Source of the DNA: Dipteris shenzhenensis
Lineage: Eukaryota; Polypodiophyta; Polypodiopsida; Gleicheniales
Length of the DNA: 64,000 bases
Assembly (NCBI GenBank): GCA_047967505.1
Contig: CM106540.1
Reading direction: 5' to 3' (one strand)
The number at the start of each line of letters is the position of its first letter. Position 1 is the first letter of the stretch. The translations under genes were made by a program, and so were the position numbers. Below, one piece after another: positions 20,716-32,620 of this stretch. The notes below the pieces were generated by a model that searched no databases, had not been told where the DNA came from, and saw only the letters and a list, made by a program, of their open reading frames with translations.

Positions 20716-21896
20716 TCACTCGATCGCAGTGTACTCGACTGTCTCTGACTCGATCGCAGTGTACCCATCAGGATCAGATTTAGGACCATCCGGTGGTGTA
20801 ACCGCTACAATGTAAACAAATACACCTAGCAATGCAATTATAAGGCCCACGCAATTGACAAGAATTGCCTCCGAGCTAAATCTTCCGACTCTCCCTTCCT
20901 CTAGGAAAGTTAGCCTCTCCAAGAGCCCAAGCTCTGTCGTAATTAGAACCAAGCCGTAGATCAACAGTCCGGAGAATACGTGCCATGGCAATAGCGCAGC
21001 TTTGGCGGGTTCCCGCAGACCCGGAAACATGAAAGAGATAAAAGCGACCAACCACTGCAGCAACGAACATGAAGATTCAAGAAATATCAAGATATCGTGC
21101 CAGAAAAGTGTCGTGGTGAATGCAGCCAGCCTTCTTTTATTTGTAACTAGCAAATAAAGGGTTCAACCTGAAGTCCGAAAAGGGCGACCGCTATCACCCC
21201 CAACCAAGAATGCAAACTATACATGTTGTCAATGCCGCTCAGATTATGGTATTCGAAGACAGCACAGAGTCCCACCACAGCCAGTGCAAAAGCCGCAAGC
21301 TGAAGCGAAAGATGAATTGTCTTCTTTGTCATTTTGGACCCCGGCAGGATCTTGTAAACCATAATAGCTGCAGACGAGTCGCCTCTCGTCAAAATCAACC
21401 AACGTTTTCTACAAAGATGAAACCATTGGCTAGTTTATGGAGTATCATGTATGTATACCTTCGCTAAAAAGAAAAATGAAGCCCAAAACCATCATAACAG
21501 GATGTACCTGTATAGGATACATGGTCAATAATAGAAGAATGAAGGAGTACTGGAATCCACCTAGAGCTACTGAAAACGAAATTCTATATCTTTTGGAATT
21601 CATGAGTGCGCCTGGAGTTTCGAAAATCCTACCGTTCAGATGTAAATCATCAATCACTATGAAAACGGTTGGAAAACATGTTCGCAATCAATACAAAACA
21701 CAAAACCTTGTTCACTTACATTGAAGAGAAGGCTCAGTGATGTAGAGCTATAGGCAAGGCCACCACGGTAAAGATACGTCCACACGAAGACCAATACGAC
21801 CGCGGCGACAGCAAGCAAATGGACAACGAAAGAGAGGGGGCGCACATGAACGCCAAGAGAGGAGCCAGAGCCAGCGGATGAGCTCCAGTAACCCAT
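20716..21896 (-). CDS. CYB561: Cytochrome b561 (ascorbate-dependent transmembrane electron transporter), four exons
   Basis: Exons on the minus strand are 21,896-21,720, 21,507-21,459, 21,367-21,168 and 21,054-20,716, joined by GT-AG introns of 212, 91 and 113 bp. The frame stays open across all joins and gives 254 residues. The four haem-ligand histidines of the family are present in order: H61 (VHPVMM), H94 (KTIHLSLQ), H128 (YSLHSWLG) and H167 (LLPWHVF), spaced 33, 34 and 39. Hydrophobic segments at about residues 20-42, 60-74, 95-115, 131-150, 167-183 and 207-227 fit six membrane helices. The family moves electrons from cytosolic ascorbate across vacuolar or other endomembranes to two b haems, reducing monodehydroascorbate or ferric iron. 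ATG at 21,896 is chosen because the frame further upstream has no ATG before a stop. The C-terminus contains YTAIE twice, from an 18-bp duplication. Confidence 0.9.
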
Positions 21897-22865
21897 ATAT
21901 GAGTCGTCAATGGGCAAAATTGTCCACTATCCGATCGGCAGTTTCTTCTCAAGCTCACACGCTATCTCAGATTAAGCGAAGGTTAGAAATATCCATTGCA
22001 CAGGTTCGACCTTAGAGCTGTATAGCTGGCCACCACGTGATCAACTCGATCAGCTCATACAGAAATGAATCCTCGTGGAGCAAACATTGACACCTAGCTG
22101 CTGCAATAGCTGATCAGGTCGTCCACGAACAGGTCTCCGGGTGAGAGTATCCATAGTCAAGCAACACAGATATCACTCCAAAATGCTGAGGCGGAGAGGA
22201 AGCTCAAGGCCAATATCAATCGATCGACAACGACTGTTGGAGGATGTTTCCTGCATATCACTCAAAATTGTCATCGTTTGAAGGCCACTTTTTGTATTGG
22301 AATTGAAAGATGACGATAAGAAGCAATGAGCGCATTCAAGACAACGCATCCCACGCGAACAAGCTCGCCAGCCACCGTTCCCAGCATTCAACACTCAATC
22401 ATGTCACTGTTTACCTCTTCAATTACATCCCCTCCAAGGCTTTCCATGCTTTCTCCTTTGCAGGCCAAGCATTTGATTTAGGGTACTATCTTATGGACTT
22501 ATCAAAGACTGTGATTGGGAAACATGCGTTGAGTTCCATAAGCATACGGGCAATGTTCAAGAGGCTTAGGAGGCGTCATCTTCAGGTACGTCTATGTGCT
22601 CACAAGTCCGAGGAGGCATCATCTTTGGGTACGTCTTGTGCATACAAGTTCAAGCATTTATACACCCACAACATACAAGTTCAAGCATTTATACACTTGT
22701 GGGTTTATTAATACTTATACACTTGTGGGTTTATTAATACTGGCCCGTTAGGGCGAGGGCTACATAGCATAGAGAAAAATGCTTTTTTGGGAGCCCTTGG
22801 GCGTGAACAACATGAAGTTATACACTCTCTACCTTAGCCACTTGGCTTGATAGTAATCTTGCAAC
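21897..22865. other. Upstream region of cytochrome b561 and tandem-repeat patch
   Basis: The first few hundred bases should hold the promoter and 5' leader of the minus-strand gene; no clear TATA box was fixed. Two local tandem duplications lie at about 22,570-22,640 (CATCTT..GGTACGTCT) and 22,640-22,740 (CAAGTTCAAGCATTTATACA and CACTTGTGGGTTTATTAATA units). The 133-codon plus-strand frame at 22,310 has no recognisable domain. Confidence 0.4.
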
Positions 22866-23483
22866 CATGTTTTTTGAGGGGAAGTGCTCTAAGCACTTGT
22901 GCCTCTTGTTATTAAAGTTGAGCAGGGGACTATATTGAGCTCCAAAAGAAGATACCCATTGCATTCAACATGTGGATATGATGGAGAGAAGGGCTAAGAT
23001 AGCTAAGATAGAAAACAAATCATCCTCCAAATTGAAAAGAATTCAAAATGTATTAATTAACTGGAAAGGAGGAGGGACTGGTGGTAAAGGCAAAAGGAGG
23101 GGGGGGGGGTTGTAAAGAGGAGAGTGATTAATGAGGACTTTCCTTATTGAGGGAAGGCCCCCCTCCCGTCTATTATGAGGAGTGGTAAAGGCCAAGGGGG
23201 AGGGTGTAAAGAGGAGAGTGATTAATGAGGAAGTCCCTCTATCCCCCCTTATTTACATAACATTGTGTAAGAGTTTAAAACCTTTTTACAATACCTTTTT
23301 CACAATATCTCATGTAGCCTAGTGGAAAGATCTTATGAGTAGGTAAAGGATGTATTAATTTCTAACCCCACCCTTTGCATGAAATTTTGTGTGAAGTTAT
23401 TCCTTTCATGTTGGCTTAATTGGGCTATATCTCCACCTTTACACCTAAGAAATCAAATGAACTTCATGTTAGCATAATTGGGC
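22866..23483 (+). repeat. 0.62-kb direct repeat, copy A
   Basis: Matches 25,628-26,241 with scattered substitutions and small indels. Shared landmarks are AGCACTTGTGCCTCTTGTTA near the start, a G-run (23,098-23,110) and the TACACCTAAGAAATCAA phrase near the end. It stops exactly where the Helitron helicase frame begins. Confidence 0.85.
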
Positions 23484-24145
23484 GGCCAGCTTGAGTGGGT
23501 GTACAATGGACTTTCGCAAGTTGTGAACTTTGCATTGTACTTTGAAAAGCATGCAATTCTTGCACCTCGGAACCTTGAAGTTGATGCAATCAATAATGCA
23601 GCAGTGCTAAATGCAATGGCAAGGGAGAGAAAGGAGTATTTAAGTGCAGATTCAATGAATAGTACAGATGTAGATTCATTTCTGTATGCAACGGAGTACC
23701 TCAATAGGCTTGACCTTGGGAGTGGTTATCCACGTCACCGATTGGTTCTGAAGATAAATGCTCCAATCATTTTACTTCACAACCTAGATCCACAGAAGGG
23801 ACTATGCAATGGTACTCGGTTGATATGCAAAGAGTTCCACACAAAGGTGTTGGAGGCCGAGATCATCATTGGTATGCATATCGGTGATAGGGTGTTCGAG
23901 GATAACCTTCATTCCAAGCAATTTCCAACTACCGTTTGATATGAAAAGGAGGCAATTTCCCAGTCGATTAGCATTTGGCATGATAATTAATAAGGCCCAA
24001 GGTCAAACAATGACCATTCTTGGCTTATACTTGGCTACACCAGTGTTACAGTCACAGATAATTATATGTGGCTTTCTCAGGTGTGCGATCATCAAGTGCC
24101 GTCAAAGTATTTGTTCAAGACAAGGCCGACGAGGCCAGTGACAAG
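23484..24145 (+). pseudogene. Helitron-type PIF1-like helicase, C-terminal fragment
   Basis: The plus frame 23,484-23,939 encodes HAILAPRNLEVDAINNAAV, then HRLVLKINAPIILLHNLDPQ and KGLCNGTRLICKEF. After a shift near 23,925 the next frame gives FDMKRRQFPSRLAFGMIINK-AQGQTM-ILGLYLATPV (to about 24,055). These are the late SF1B helicase motifs of Helitron Rep/helicase proteins (LRNLDP..GLCNGTRL and the motif VI region AMTINKSQGQT). The upstream Rep and Walker motifs are absent and the last residues (LFSHGQLYVALSR) are degraded, so this is a non-functional fragment. No Helitron 3' hairpin with a CTRR end was identified. Confidence 0.85.
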
Positions 24146-25157
24146 AATTAAAGAGTACCATATACTATGAACGTTGTGTATAAGGAAGTCTTGTAAGTGC
24201 AGTAAGAAAAGCAAGTATGTATGTTTGTTGACTTCCTACATTGAACCATTCTTCATTGAAAAGTAAAAGCATAAGTTTTGTTGTTTGTACAATACTTTCA
24301 ATATAGCTCATGTATTAATGAATAGTTTTTTAAAAAACCCACGGACATGCTCTTGCATGCAGCTAGATACAATGGACAGGAGCTTCACATTTGTCACTCA
24401 CTCCGTTGTGGTAGTGCCAGGTGCATGATTGCTTTGAAGTCGCATTTGAGTATTGTATATTCTTAAACAAACATCATTATGTTTACTGACTTTCTTTGCT
24501 ATAATAGATCCCCCTCGATCGAGGTGCCGCGTGTTCGCACAATTGTTGGTTGACATTCTTGAGTTGAGCTTCTACGGGTGGGTGGTCCCTAACATTTCAT
24601 TCTGTTCTTAAAAGGATATATGAACGCTGTTTTTTTTTGTAATTATGAGTGTGCAAAGACACTATTCTTTTGATTATAGATACCTCCCAATCGGCACGTG
24701 GTTCATGAGGCTCTGCATTTGGTATTTAGAGGATACAGAGTGCGTCGACCGATGCTTGCCTTCGGTTGTTGAGGTAGAAACAGAGACTATGCATACACTT
24801 TCTTTAGACACTGAATCACTAGTCCACGTGATGGTAAGCACTCTCATAGAGCATCACAGGTTTCATTTGTAAACAAGTGTCTTGCCAGTCAACTTTCTAA
24901 ATTCTTACATTTATCCTTTTCTACTTGCGTAGGTATCATTGGCATGCCGGGATACATGCATCATTGACATCTACTGATTTCAGCACATCTAGGACATCCT
25001 GCATGATGTCTACTTCATTAGTGAACCTCTATGTGCACCTGTAGTTATTTGACTATTGGAGCTTATGGACTTTCGGATATGCATGCACTTTCAATTTTCA
25101 TGTTTTGTCTGATGGTTTCAACAATGAAATTTCTATTGTTGTCTTATTATACATCCA

Positions 25158-25218
<61 letters not shown>

Positions 25219-25496
25219 GCATTGGTATAAAAGTATTTTTTAAAGTTGTTCCAAGTTTATTAATTGTGTTCTATAACATATACGATAGAGAGGGAGACAT
25301 GTGCATGCACACACACACACACATGCACACACGCACATATACACACACATATGTAGAGAGAGAGAGACGGTGTGAAAGTGTGTTCTCTAGAAAGGCACAA
25401 AATAATCGTGTCTTTACATATATAAAGAGGCACAGAGAGAGACACTCCAATGGATTTTTTGCTACTTCCTTCTAGACATACACATAAAGAACATGT

Positions 25497-25555
<59 letters not shown>

Positions 25556-25627
25556 GAGCGATAGAGAGAGAGCGAGAGAGAGAGAGGGTGGGAGGTTACT
25601 AGCCTGTCATAGACCGGTCAAGTTACT
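24146..25627. other. No gene; microsatellites (GA)n and (CA)n
   Basis: No domain-bearing frame was recognised, including the 75-codon frame at 24,645. Microsatellites are (GA)n at 25,160-25,216, (CA)n-rich at 25,303-25,350 and (GA)n at 25,503-25,590. Confidence 0.5.
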
Positions 25628-26241
25628 CATGTTTTTTTAAGGGGCAGTGCTCTAGGCACTTGTGCCTCTTGTTATAAAAGTTGAGTAGGGGACTATATTG
25701 AGCTCCAAATGAAGAGACTCATTGCATTCAACATGTGTATATGATGAAGAGAAGGGCTAAGATAGCTAAGATAGAAAACAAATACATCCTCTAAACTGAA
25801 AAGAATTCAAAATGTATTAATTAGTTGGAAAGGAGGAGGGACTGGTGGTAAAGGCAAAAGGGGGGGGGGGGGGGGTAAAGAGAAGAGTGATTAATGAGGA
25901 CTTTCCTTATTGAGGGAAGGGCCCCCTCCCATCTATTATGAGGAGTGGTAAAGGTCAAGGGGGTTGTAAAGAGGAGGATGATTAATGAGGAAGTCCCTCT
26001 ACCCCCCCTTATTTACATAACATTGTGTAAGAGTTTAAAACCTTTTTACAATAACTTTTTCACAATATCTCATGTAGCCTAGTGGAAAGATATTAGGAGT
26101 GGGTAAAGGATGTATTGGTTTCTAACCCTGCCCTTTGCATGAAATTTTGAGTGAAGTTATACCTTCCATGTTGGATTAATTGGGCTATCTCCACCTTTAC
26201 ACCTAAGAAATCAAGTGAACTTGATGTTAGCTTAATTGGGC
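25628..26241 (+). repeat. 0.61-kb direct repeat, copy B
   Basis: Second copy of 22,866-23,483, with a longer G-run (about 16 G at 25,861-25,876). Its last 65 bp (TTGGGCTATCTCCACC...) are tandemly repeated into about 26,280. Confidence 0.85.
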
Positions 26242-26281
26242 TATCTCCACCTTTACACCTACGAAATCAATTGAACTTCTC

Positions 26282-27143
26282 CATTGAAATGTATGTCACG
26301 CTTGTCCTTTACACCTTAGTCTAAAAGTCATCTCATGAAAAGATATGATGCCAATGAATGGATGCATGGAGGATTATAATTTTTGCATGGAAGAGAAAAT
26401 GCATGTTTGCTGTATGGACATGTCCACAATAATGTGCATAGGTTTTAAAATATTTTGCATGAAATGTTTTAAAATATTTAATAAGTCCATTGTTTGTGTG
26501 CTTTCTTAAATGGAATAAGTATTACATATATTTGTGTATGCATATGAATTTATCAATTTTTATATATGTTTGATTCAAATGTAGATCATTACTTTGGCTA
26601 GAATTTGCACATGCTTGCAAGAGTGTAGAGTGCATAGAAGAGTAGAATGGAGCTTGCAATTCAAGAAGAAGAAACAAGCAAAGAGAGAGAGTAGCATGTT
26701 TCTACTATTTAGAGGCAACCATCCTCTTCACCCTACACACAAGTTGAGGCACATTATTATGCAACCTTGGTACTACTTGGAAATTGGTTGCAAAGCATCT
26801 TGCTCATGAATATACTAGAGAATTGTATCATGTATGTCTTTTTTGTCTATTCCGTAGTTGTGGCATGGAAATCCTTTGTAATGCATCTTCACATGTTTTC
26901 TCACATTTATAATAGCAAGAACAATGGGTTGTAATAGCATCTTCACATAATTTGTCACCTTTATAATAGTAAGAATAGTAGGTTACATAAATGCACAAGC
27001 CCTTTCATGAGTGCATGCACAACTCTCATAGGCGAGTAGCTCACACAAGCAGGTTGCATGTGAGTGCACTAGAATTTTACCATGCAATTGAGAGTTGAGT
27101 GTTTAGATCTTTGCCATGCTTTTGATACATGAGGCATGCTTGA
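26282..27143. other. No gene recognised; 60-bp degenerate duplication
   Basis: AT-rich. A unit with GCATCTTCACAT and TTTATAATAG is present twice at about 26,881-26,985. Nothing else was seen. Confidence 0.4.
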
Positions 27144-27523
27144 TGTTGGGATACATTCCTATTTCCATTGAATTGTACTAGTTGCAACATATTGGTTGGA
27201 GTAAACTATGGTAGATTCCCACTACTAGATGTCAATTCCTCCAAGTACTAGCCTACTAGCAAGGATTTTTAAATCTTTGCTAGGACTCTTGGGCTTGAGA
27301 CAATTAGGATCATTTTATCCCTAGTCTCCACCAAGAAGTCTAATGTCACTGTTGTGGGGGTTAAAGGTCACTGTGCCTTTACCCCAGTTATGTACAATAC
27401 TCAAACACATATATAAATGAATGAAAAGAAGATTAGGGTGTGCTGCACCCACTAAAAACTTGTGTGGCTCTTTGTTTCTCTCTCTCTCCCTCTTCCATTT
27501 TGCTTCCATTGAGAGCACTCTCA
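27144..27523 (+). mobile_element. 5' LTR of an LTR retrotransposon
   Basis: It begins TGTTGGGATACATTCC and ends TCTCA two bases before a primer-binding site. A TATA-like TATATAAATGAATG lies at about 27,411-27,424. The length (380 bp) and TG...CA ends suit a copia-type LTR. No matching 3' LTR was found in the window. Confidence 0.65.
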
Positions 27524-27525
27524 AG

Positions 27526-27537
27526 TGGTATCAGAGC
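27526..27537 (+). promoter_or_regulatory. Primer-binding site complementary to initiator Met-tRNA
   Basis: The 12-mer TGGTATCAGAGC is the classic plant retrotransposon PBS and sits 2 nt after the LTR end. Confidence 0.9.
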
Positions 27538-29515
27538 CCAGGTGATCTAGAAGAGCATGTGTGAATGCCTAGAAGCTCAGTAGCTCTGTGGGAGGAAGGA
27601 GAAGATTTGTGGAGTGTAGCTGCAATAGGATCCAAGAGAACCAAAAGAAGAACCTACAGCTCACAAATCTAGCTATGCCTACAAGATAGCTTGGTTATGA
27701 GCACAGTGTACTCATTGGCTACCATTTCAATCATTGAGACACCTATGGTGCATGAGACATAGTGAATAATGGCATCACCATGAAGATCAAAACAGATAAT
27801 GTTCAGGGTTTTATTTTTGGATTGACAAGTTGGTGTCAATAGTATTTTGGAGCACCTTGTGAAGAAGCTGAAGATGAAGAACCTAAAGCCATCTTTCTTC
27901 CAAATACAAATGTTAAACTAGCAACCTGTATTCCCTTAGGGCATGATCTTAGATGTAGTGATTACAATTAGAGAGCTGCATTGCTTGATTACTTTGATCA
28001 CTACTTTTTTACGGTTGGGGCATCAAGATGATGACCAAAGTAGAAGGTACCAAGATGCGAGTTTACCCACCAACCCAAGCCAAGTGCCCAAAGGCTATAA
28101 TTTTCTCAAGATGTGAAAACCTACTTAATGGAGATGAAAGCCCTCTTAGTAGGAGAGGTTAATCTATTTCAATAGTGGCAAAGCTTAAGGAATGAGAAGT
28201 GGTAATCATGAAGGCATGGGTGATGCCTTAGTGATTGCCCATGAATGAGAAGCCTTGCCATTAGCCATTTTTGGTATTGAATTGATACCCAAAAAGGTCT
28301 TACAAGGTGGGTTATGGTGGAGCATAGATGTTTGAGCACCAAATGGCACTAGCCCCTTCTATCGAGATACGAACTGATGTCCCAATTGAAGGCCCTCTAA
28401 GGACCTCCAAGATATCTTTTTGTTATTTGAGGAAGATCTATTACTCAACCAAATGCAGGAGGCTCAGGGTGACCTCCCTATGAAATCCACTCACGCTATC
28501 AACATACTAAGCCACATTATCCAACAATAGGTTTCCCTATGGTGGTAAGATTCAATGCCATATATAGTGAGCGATGAGAGGAAAATCTTGAACAAGGAAT
28601 TATAAAGCTTTTCAAGGAGATACAAAACAACCAAAATGATTATTATGACTTCCAACCCACACACTCAATGTGATTGCTTTTCGTGTGGTCAAGTTTGATT
28701 CTGCCATTATGTTCATTTAGCCTTGCTGTTTTGATGTGGATTTGCATTTTGGCTATTACCTGTAGGGAGTATTTGCTTCCTAGTAGCCTTATAGCTGACT
28801 AGCACTTCCTATTATAAGTTAAAGTAGTTGAGTAGAAGCTCGGGGGGCGCACGACTAAGACACCCTAGGTATCACGTGTATTCAAGGGGTATTTAAAAAA
28901 CCCCTCAACTAAAAAATATCCTCAATAAAGATACCCCTCTTTAATTATGAACTAACGGATTTTTTTTTTGAAGTTGAATTAAAAAACCCCTCTTGTTATT
29001 GTAAATCTATTAAAATTTTCCCTAAAGTTCCATTAAAATACCCCTCCTTTTGAATGCATGTGGTATACTAAAATTTTGTGAGGTGAACCGCCCGAGAGTA
29101 GAAGATGAAATCCTCAATATTGCACTAAAAAGACTTGACATCCTAAGAGGGGGAGTAGCTTTCAAAACCATATCTCTCATAAGGAGAATAAATCACTCAA
29201 GCATAAGGAAGAAATCTCATAAAATTAGAATTTCTCTCAAATACATAGATGGAAAACCTCACAAACCTTCCATAAGGAAATACATCACTAAAAGGAGGAT
29301 GTGTAGAGTTGTATCAAGAGGAATGAATAACTTCTTGAGGAAGATCGACAAGGAAGAAATGACTTACAATATGAGATAGATAAGATATGAAGATCCTTCA
29401 AGAAGAATGCTTGTTGCCCCAATGGAAGAAAGAGGCTACATCTTAAAAAGATTAAGGACTTGTGACTCAATGAATTAAGGCCTTGAACTCTCTCACAATG
29501 GAGAGAACATGAGTG
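27538..29515 (+). mobile_element. Decayed interior of LTR retroelement(s); no intact gene
   Basis: After the PBS no open gag or pol frame survives. Stops occur in every frame and I could not identify a protein domain. At 28,884-29,046 ACCCCTC words preceded by A-runs recur four times. A 109-codon plus frame (29,050-29,379) is Lys/Arg/Ile-rich with no recognisable motif. Confidence 0.35.
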
Positions 29516-29527
29516 GCTTTGATACCA
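29516..29527 (-). promoter_or_regulatory. Reverse-oriented retrotransposon PBS
   Basis: The plus strand reads GCTTTGATACCA, so the minus strand reads TGGTATCAAAGC, directly abutting a TGTTGG LTR edge at 29,528. It marks a second LTR element in the opposite orientation to the one at 27.1 kb. A degraded copy of the same edge is at about 32,717-32,735. Confidence 0.7.
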
Positions 29528-29765
29528 TGTTGGAGAATCGGGAGGGAGAGTGAAATGCAGAAGATAGCTAAGTGTACACTTTGCTATATTGAGTAGAAAG
29601 ATGAACATATACACACACCCCTTAGGAATAGGGTTAGGAATTGATCCTATGCCTTGTATATGGTGAAATTCACACCATCCTTAGCTCTAAAGTAGGACTT
29701 AAAGATTGTCAAAAAAGGCCTTAGAGATTAATTTACATTTGGATTCATTTACTAGGTGACTTCAT
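29528..29765 (-). mobile_element. LTR remnant
   Basis: Starts TGTTGGAGAATC beside the minus-strand PBS. It contains CATATACACACACCCCTTAGG and AATAGGGTTAGG, with a similar arrangement at 32,735-32,890 (ATATATACAAACAC, TTAGGGTTAGGGC). The far end is not defined. Confidence 0.45.
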
Positions 29766-30300
29766 AATACCCTTTCGTACATCCATTCTATTTTGGAGTA
29801 TATATGCAAGTGAATAGACTTTTGATTCTATGATACTTGCAGAGTTCACTCATCTAATTTCTAATCTCCTCTATTGTCACATCAGACAATTTTGATGTGC
29901 TTTCTTGTCTACTTTTCAACAACAGCTATGAATTCATTAAAGCCATTAAGTGCGTCAACTTTCTTCTTGAGGAAAATAGATTTATGTCTCTTTGGAAAAA
30001 TCATCAACCAAAGTGAAAAGAAATAAGCCCCTTATTCAAGAAAAATGTTGAAGAAATCCAAATATCTACATGATTGAACTAGAGAGTGTTTGTACTCCTA
30101 GACCATGATGTAAGATAAAATTTTTGATGTCCTTAGACATCTTTTCAATGAAAGAAATTTGAGATCTCCTAGTAATAGTTCAATGTAACTCAAACATTCT
30201 CTAATCTTTACTCTTTTTGCAATGATCCCATTGAAATTATCAAGTTCCTCGAAGTTCTAGACATGCTTGTTGAAATAAAGGTTTTGCATTATTTTCTACC
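29766..30300 (-). pseudogene. Ty1/copia integrase relic
   Basis: Minus-strand translation with repeated frame shifts gives TLVDDFSKET, IYF, GFNEFIAVVEK, KAHQNC / SDVTIEE, FCKYHRIKSLFTCIYTPK and NGCTKG in the right order. This matches the copia integrase core pattern VDDFSR..WVYFL...F..FK..VE.Q....K.LRSDNGGE...YC..HGI....T..YTPQQNG. Stops and shifts make it non-functional. No reverse transcriptase was found beside it. Confidence 0.65.
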
Positions 30301-31585
30301 ATTTGACTAATTGAAAGATGATTTTGTAGTATAGTTGGAACATTAAATGGATCACCAATGCTACCTACAAAATCTATGGGTCACCAATGTACCTACTACA
30401 TAATTTATATTGTTGTGTAAGGGAATAGTTTCAATACCTTTAATTTTATGAGGTATCATTCTACCAATAGTGACATATCCTTTTGCATTATTATTTTTGG
30501 ATGTACTTTTGAAATATCATATCTAGAGATTACATATTTATGTAATTACACAAATTTTTGCATGATTTGAATTCATGAAATTATGCATACAATAATGACA
30601 AAAACTTACTGGTCTTACAAAAAGGAAATTGGCAACACATTGTCGATAAAATGACACTTACTACCAATAAAGTGGCGAAAACACCATGGGAAAGTTCAAA
30701 TTACTAGCGGTAATTCTAGTAGTACAAACAATAAAAATTGGCATGAATTCACTCGATGGTAATATAGCTCTGTTATTGATGATACTAGGAGTTCTACTGT
30801 TGATAGTTATAGCTTTACCTCCCTTTAGCAACAATGTCAAGGCCTGGAGTAGAGTGCTAGGCCCTTGTGCTCACAAGACACCAGTGCTCGAACCACCTTT
30901 AGGGTCAAGTCCCTAGACTCTCACAAAGAGGTAGGTGTTTTTTGTCTTTTTGTTTTCATGCACTCTGTCTCATGCTTTGTATCTTGTACACCACGTGTCA
31001 AACTAGCACGTTGATTTGGTATGTGCAAATATAGTATCAAAATTTCACTTCCACATAGTTTTTATGGAGCTAAGGTTCCACTGGCACTAAGCAAAAGCAT
31101 TCATTAATATCAAAGAAAAACAATCTTGTTAACTATGTGCTTTGAGAGAAATTATTAGTTCAAATAAATAGCTTGCAAGAGAGAGCTATAAAGACCATAA
31201 TAAACAACATAGATAGGTTATGTACTTCCAAGACGAAGGTTATATAAGACAAAAAGATAATGCTAGAACAAGACCCATGAGCTTGCCAATATGGTGGATT
31301 GGGAGTCAAAGGCATTTATTTGTCTTGAATTACAAATCGGCAATGTACACATATAGTCTAGGGACATGTGTGCCATGGGATGAAATATATGCTAAGAACA
31401 CAGGTAAAGTCCTATGATTGAAAAAAAAGAACCATAGAATTGAGAGCTGGGAGGAGAAATCAGCCTTGAGGTATGGAATTACAGAGGAGAAAGCTGAGTA
31501 GAATGGGGAGGGAGGAATTATAGTTTTGAAAGGCATGATACTTAGAGGTACCTCTTGGAGCCAAATAGAGGTCCTGGAGCACTAT
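30301..31585. other. No gene recognised
   Basis: The 76-codon frame at 30,686 has one hydrophobic segment but no family signal. Nothing else was supported. Confidence 0.35.
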
Positions 31586-31591
31586 AATAGT

Positions 31592-31690
31592 GGAACAATT
31601 GAAATCAACAAAGAAATGCATGGGTCACCATTTATGTGTGAACAATTGGAACCCACAAAGAAATGCATGGGTCACAATTTAGGTGTGGAT
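31592..31690 (+). repeat. 47-bp tandem duplication
   Basis: A unit GAACAATTG...CAAAGAAATGCATGGGTCAC...TTTA.GTGTG occurs twice from 31,592 and 31,639. Confidence 0.8.
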
Positions 31691-31989
31691 AAAGATTACA
31701 GCTGTTGCTTGGTAAGCAAACACCATGCATGAACAAATTGTCCTTTGTGGGTCAAGCATAGACACGAGTGCTACATCTTGACAGTTTGGTATGGCAATCA
31801 AGCTTGAAGACAAGTATTTGGGCACTAAGTCACCTATGTAGGGTCCTCCATGCTCAGTCAGCTGAGCGTTAATGGTGCATGAGCTTTGGAAGGCATTGAA
31901 CATCAAAGGCATTGGAGTTGTGGTAGCAAGCAAGCTTGAGGAGTTGTTTGCCATAGCTATGGTGGTTGTAGAATTTGTTAGCCAGTCGT

Positions 31990-32145
31990 GGTAGCTATAG
32001 TGCTACAGTTGGCGGGCGGATATTGTGGAGAGTGCCTATGCATGCTTCGAACATGGAGAAGGAGCCAGTCAGTAGAGCTGTAGTGCTACAATTGGTGGTC
32101 GGATATTGTGGAGAGTGCATGTGCATGCTTGGAACGTCGATACTA
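31990..32145 (+). repeat. About 75-bp tandem duplication
   Basis: A unit AGCT.TAGTGCTACA.TTGG then GCGGATATTGTGGAGAGTGC and ATGCATGCTT is present twice (near 31,995 and 32,072), inside retroelement-like DNA. Confidence 0.8.
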
Positions 32146-32547
32146 TTGGAGGAGGAGCCAACTCTCCTGTTTGGAGTGTTGTTCTGGTACAGAGAAAGGG
32201 TTAGAGCCACCAGTCCCATAAGGTCTTTTCTGCATTGAAGAGTATGGATAGACACAGCCCATTGTAAGGTTGTTGTAGATGTAGGTGCTACAAAGTTGCT
32301 TCAGCATTGCCTTGGCTGTCAAGAGGTAGACAGTGTTGTTTGTTGGTCTATGGGCCACCTTCAAGGCCTTTGAAGTTTGGAGGTGTCGTTGGAGCCTCCT
32401 TGTCTGTTGGCACTGTAGAAGGCTGAGATGATAGGGGTCATAGAAGACTCTTTGCTTTGGTACTGCACTTAAAGATCTCTCACAAAGAATTGCTCTCATA
32501 GAGAACCTCTCCTCTCTATGCTCTCCTTTCACAGAGGATAGAGAAAA

Positions 32548-32550
<3 letters not shown>

Positions 32551-32617
<67 letters not shown>
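32551..32617 (+). repeat. Compound microsatellite (CT)n-(CA)n
   Basis: About 15 CT units pass directly into about 18 CA units, the same compound structure as at 19.2 kb and, on the other strand, at 51.4 kb. Confidence 0.9.

Positions 32618-32620
<3 letters not shown>

Noticed and set aside
22310-22711. 133-codon frame upstream of cytochrome b561
   Set aside because: No recognisable domain; the last third is tandem-repeat DNA; more likely promoter-side sequence.
30840-30916. Possible tRNA-derived SINE (GGTTCGAGCAC-like B box on the minus strand)
   Set aside because: No convincing A box at the right distance and no poly-A/T tail or repeat copy seen.
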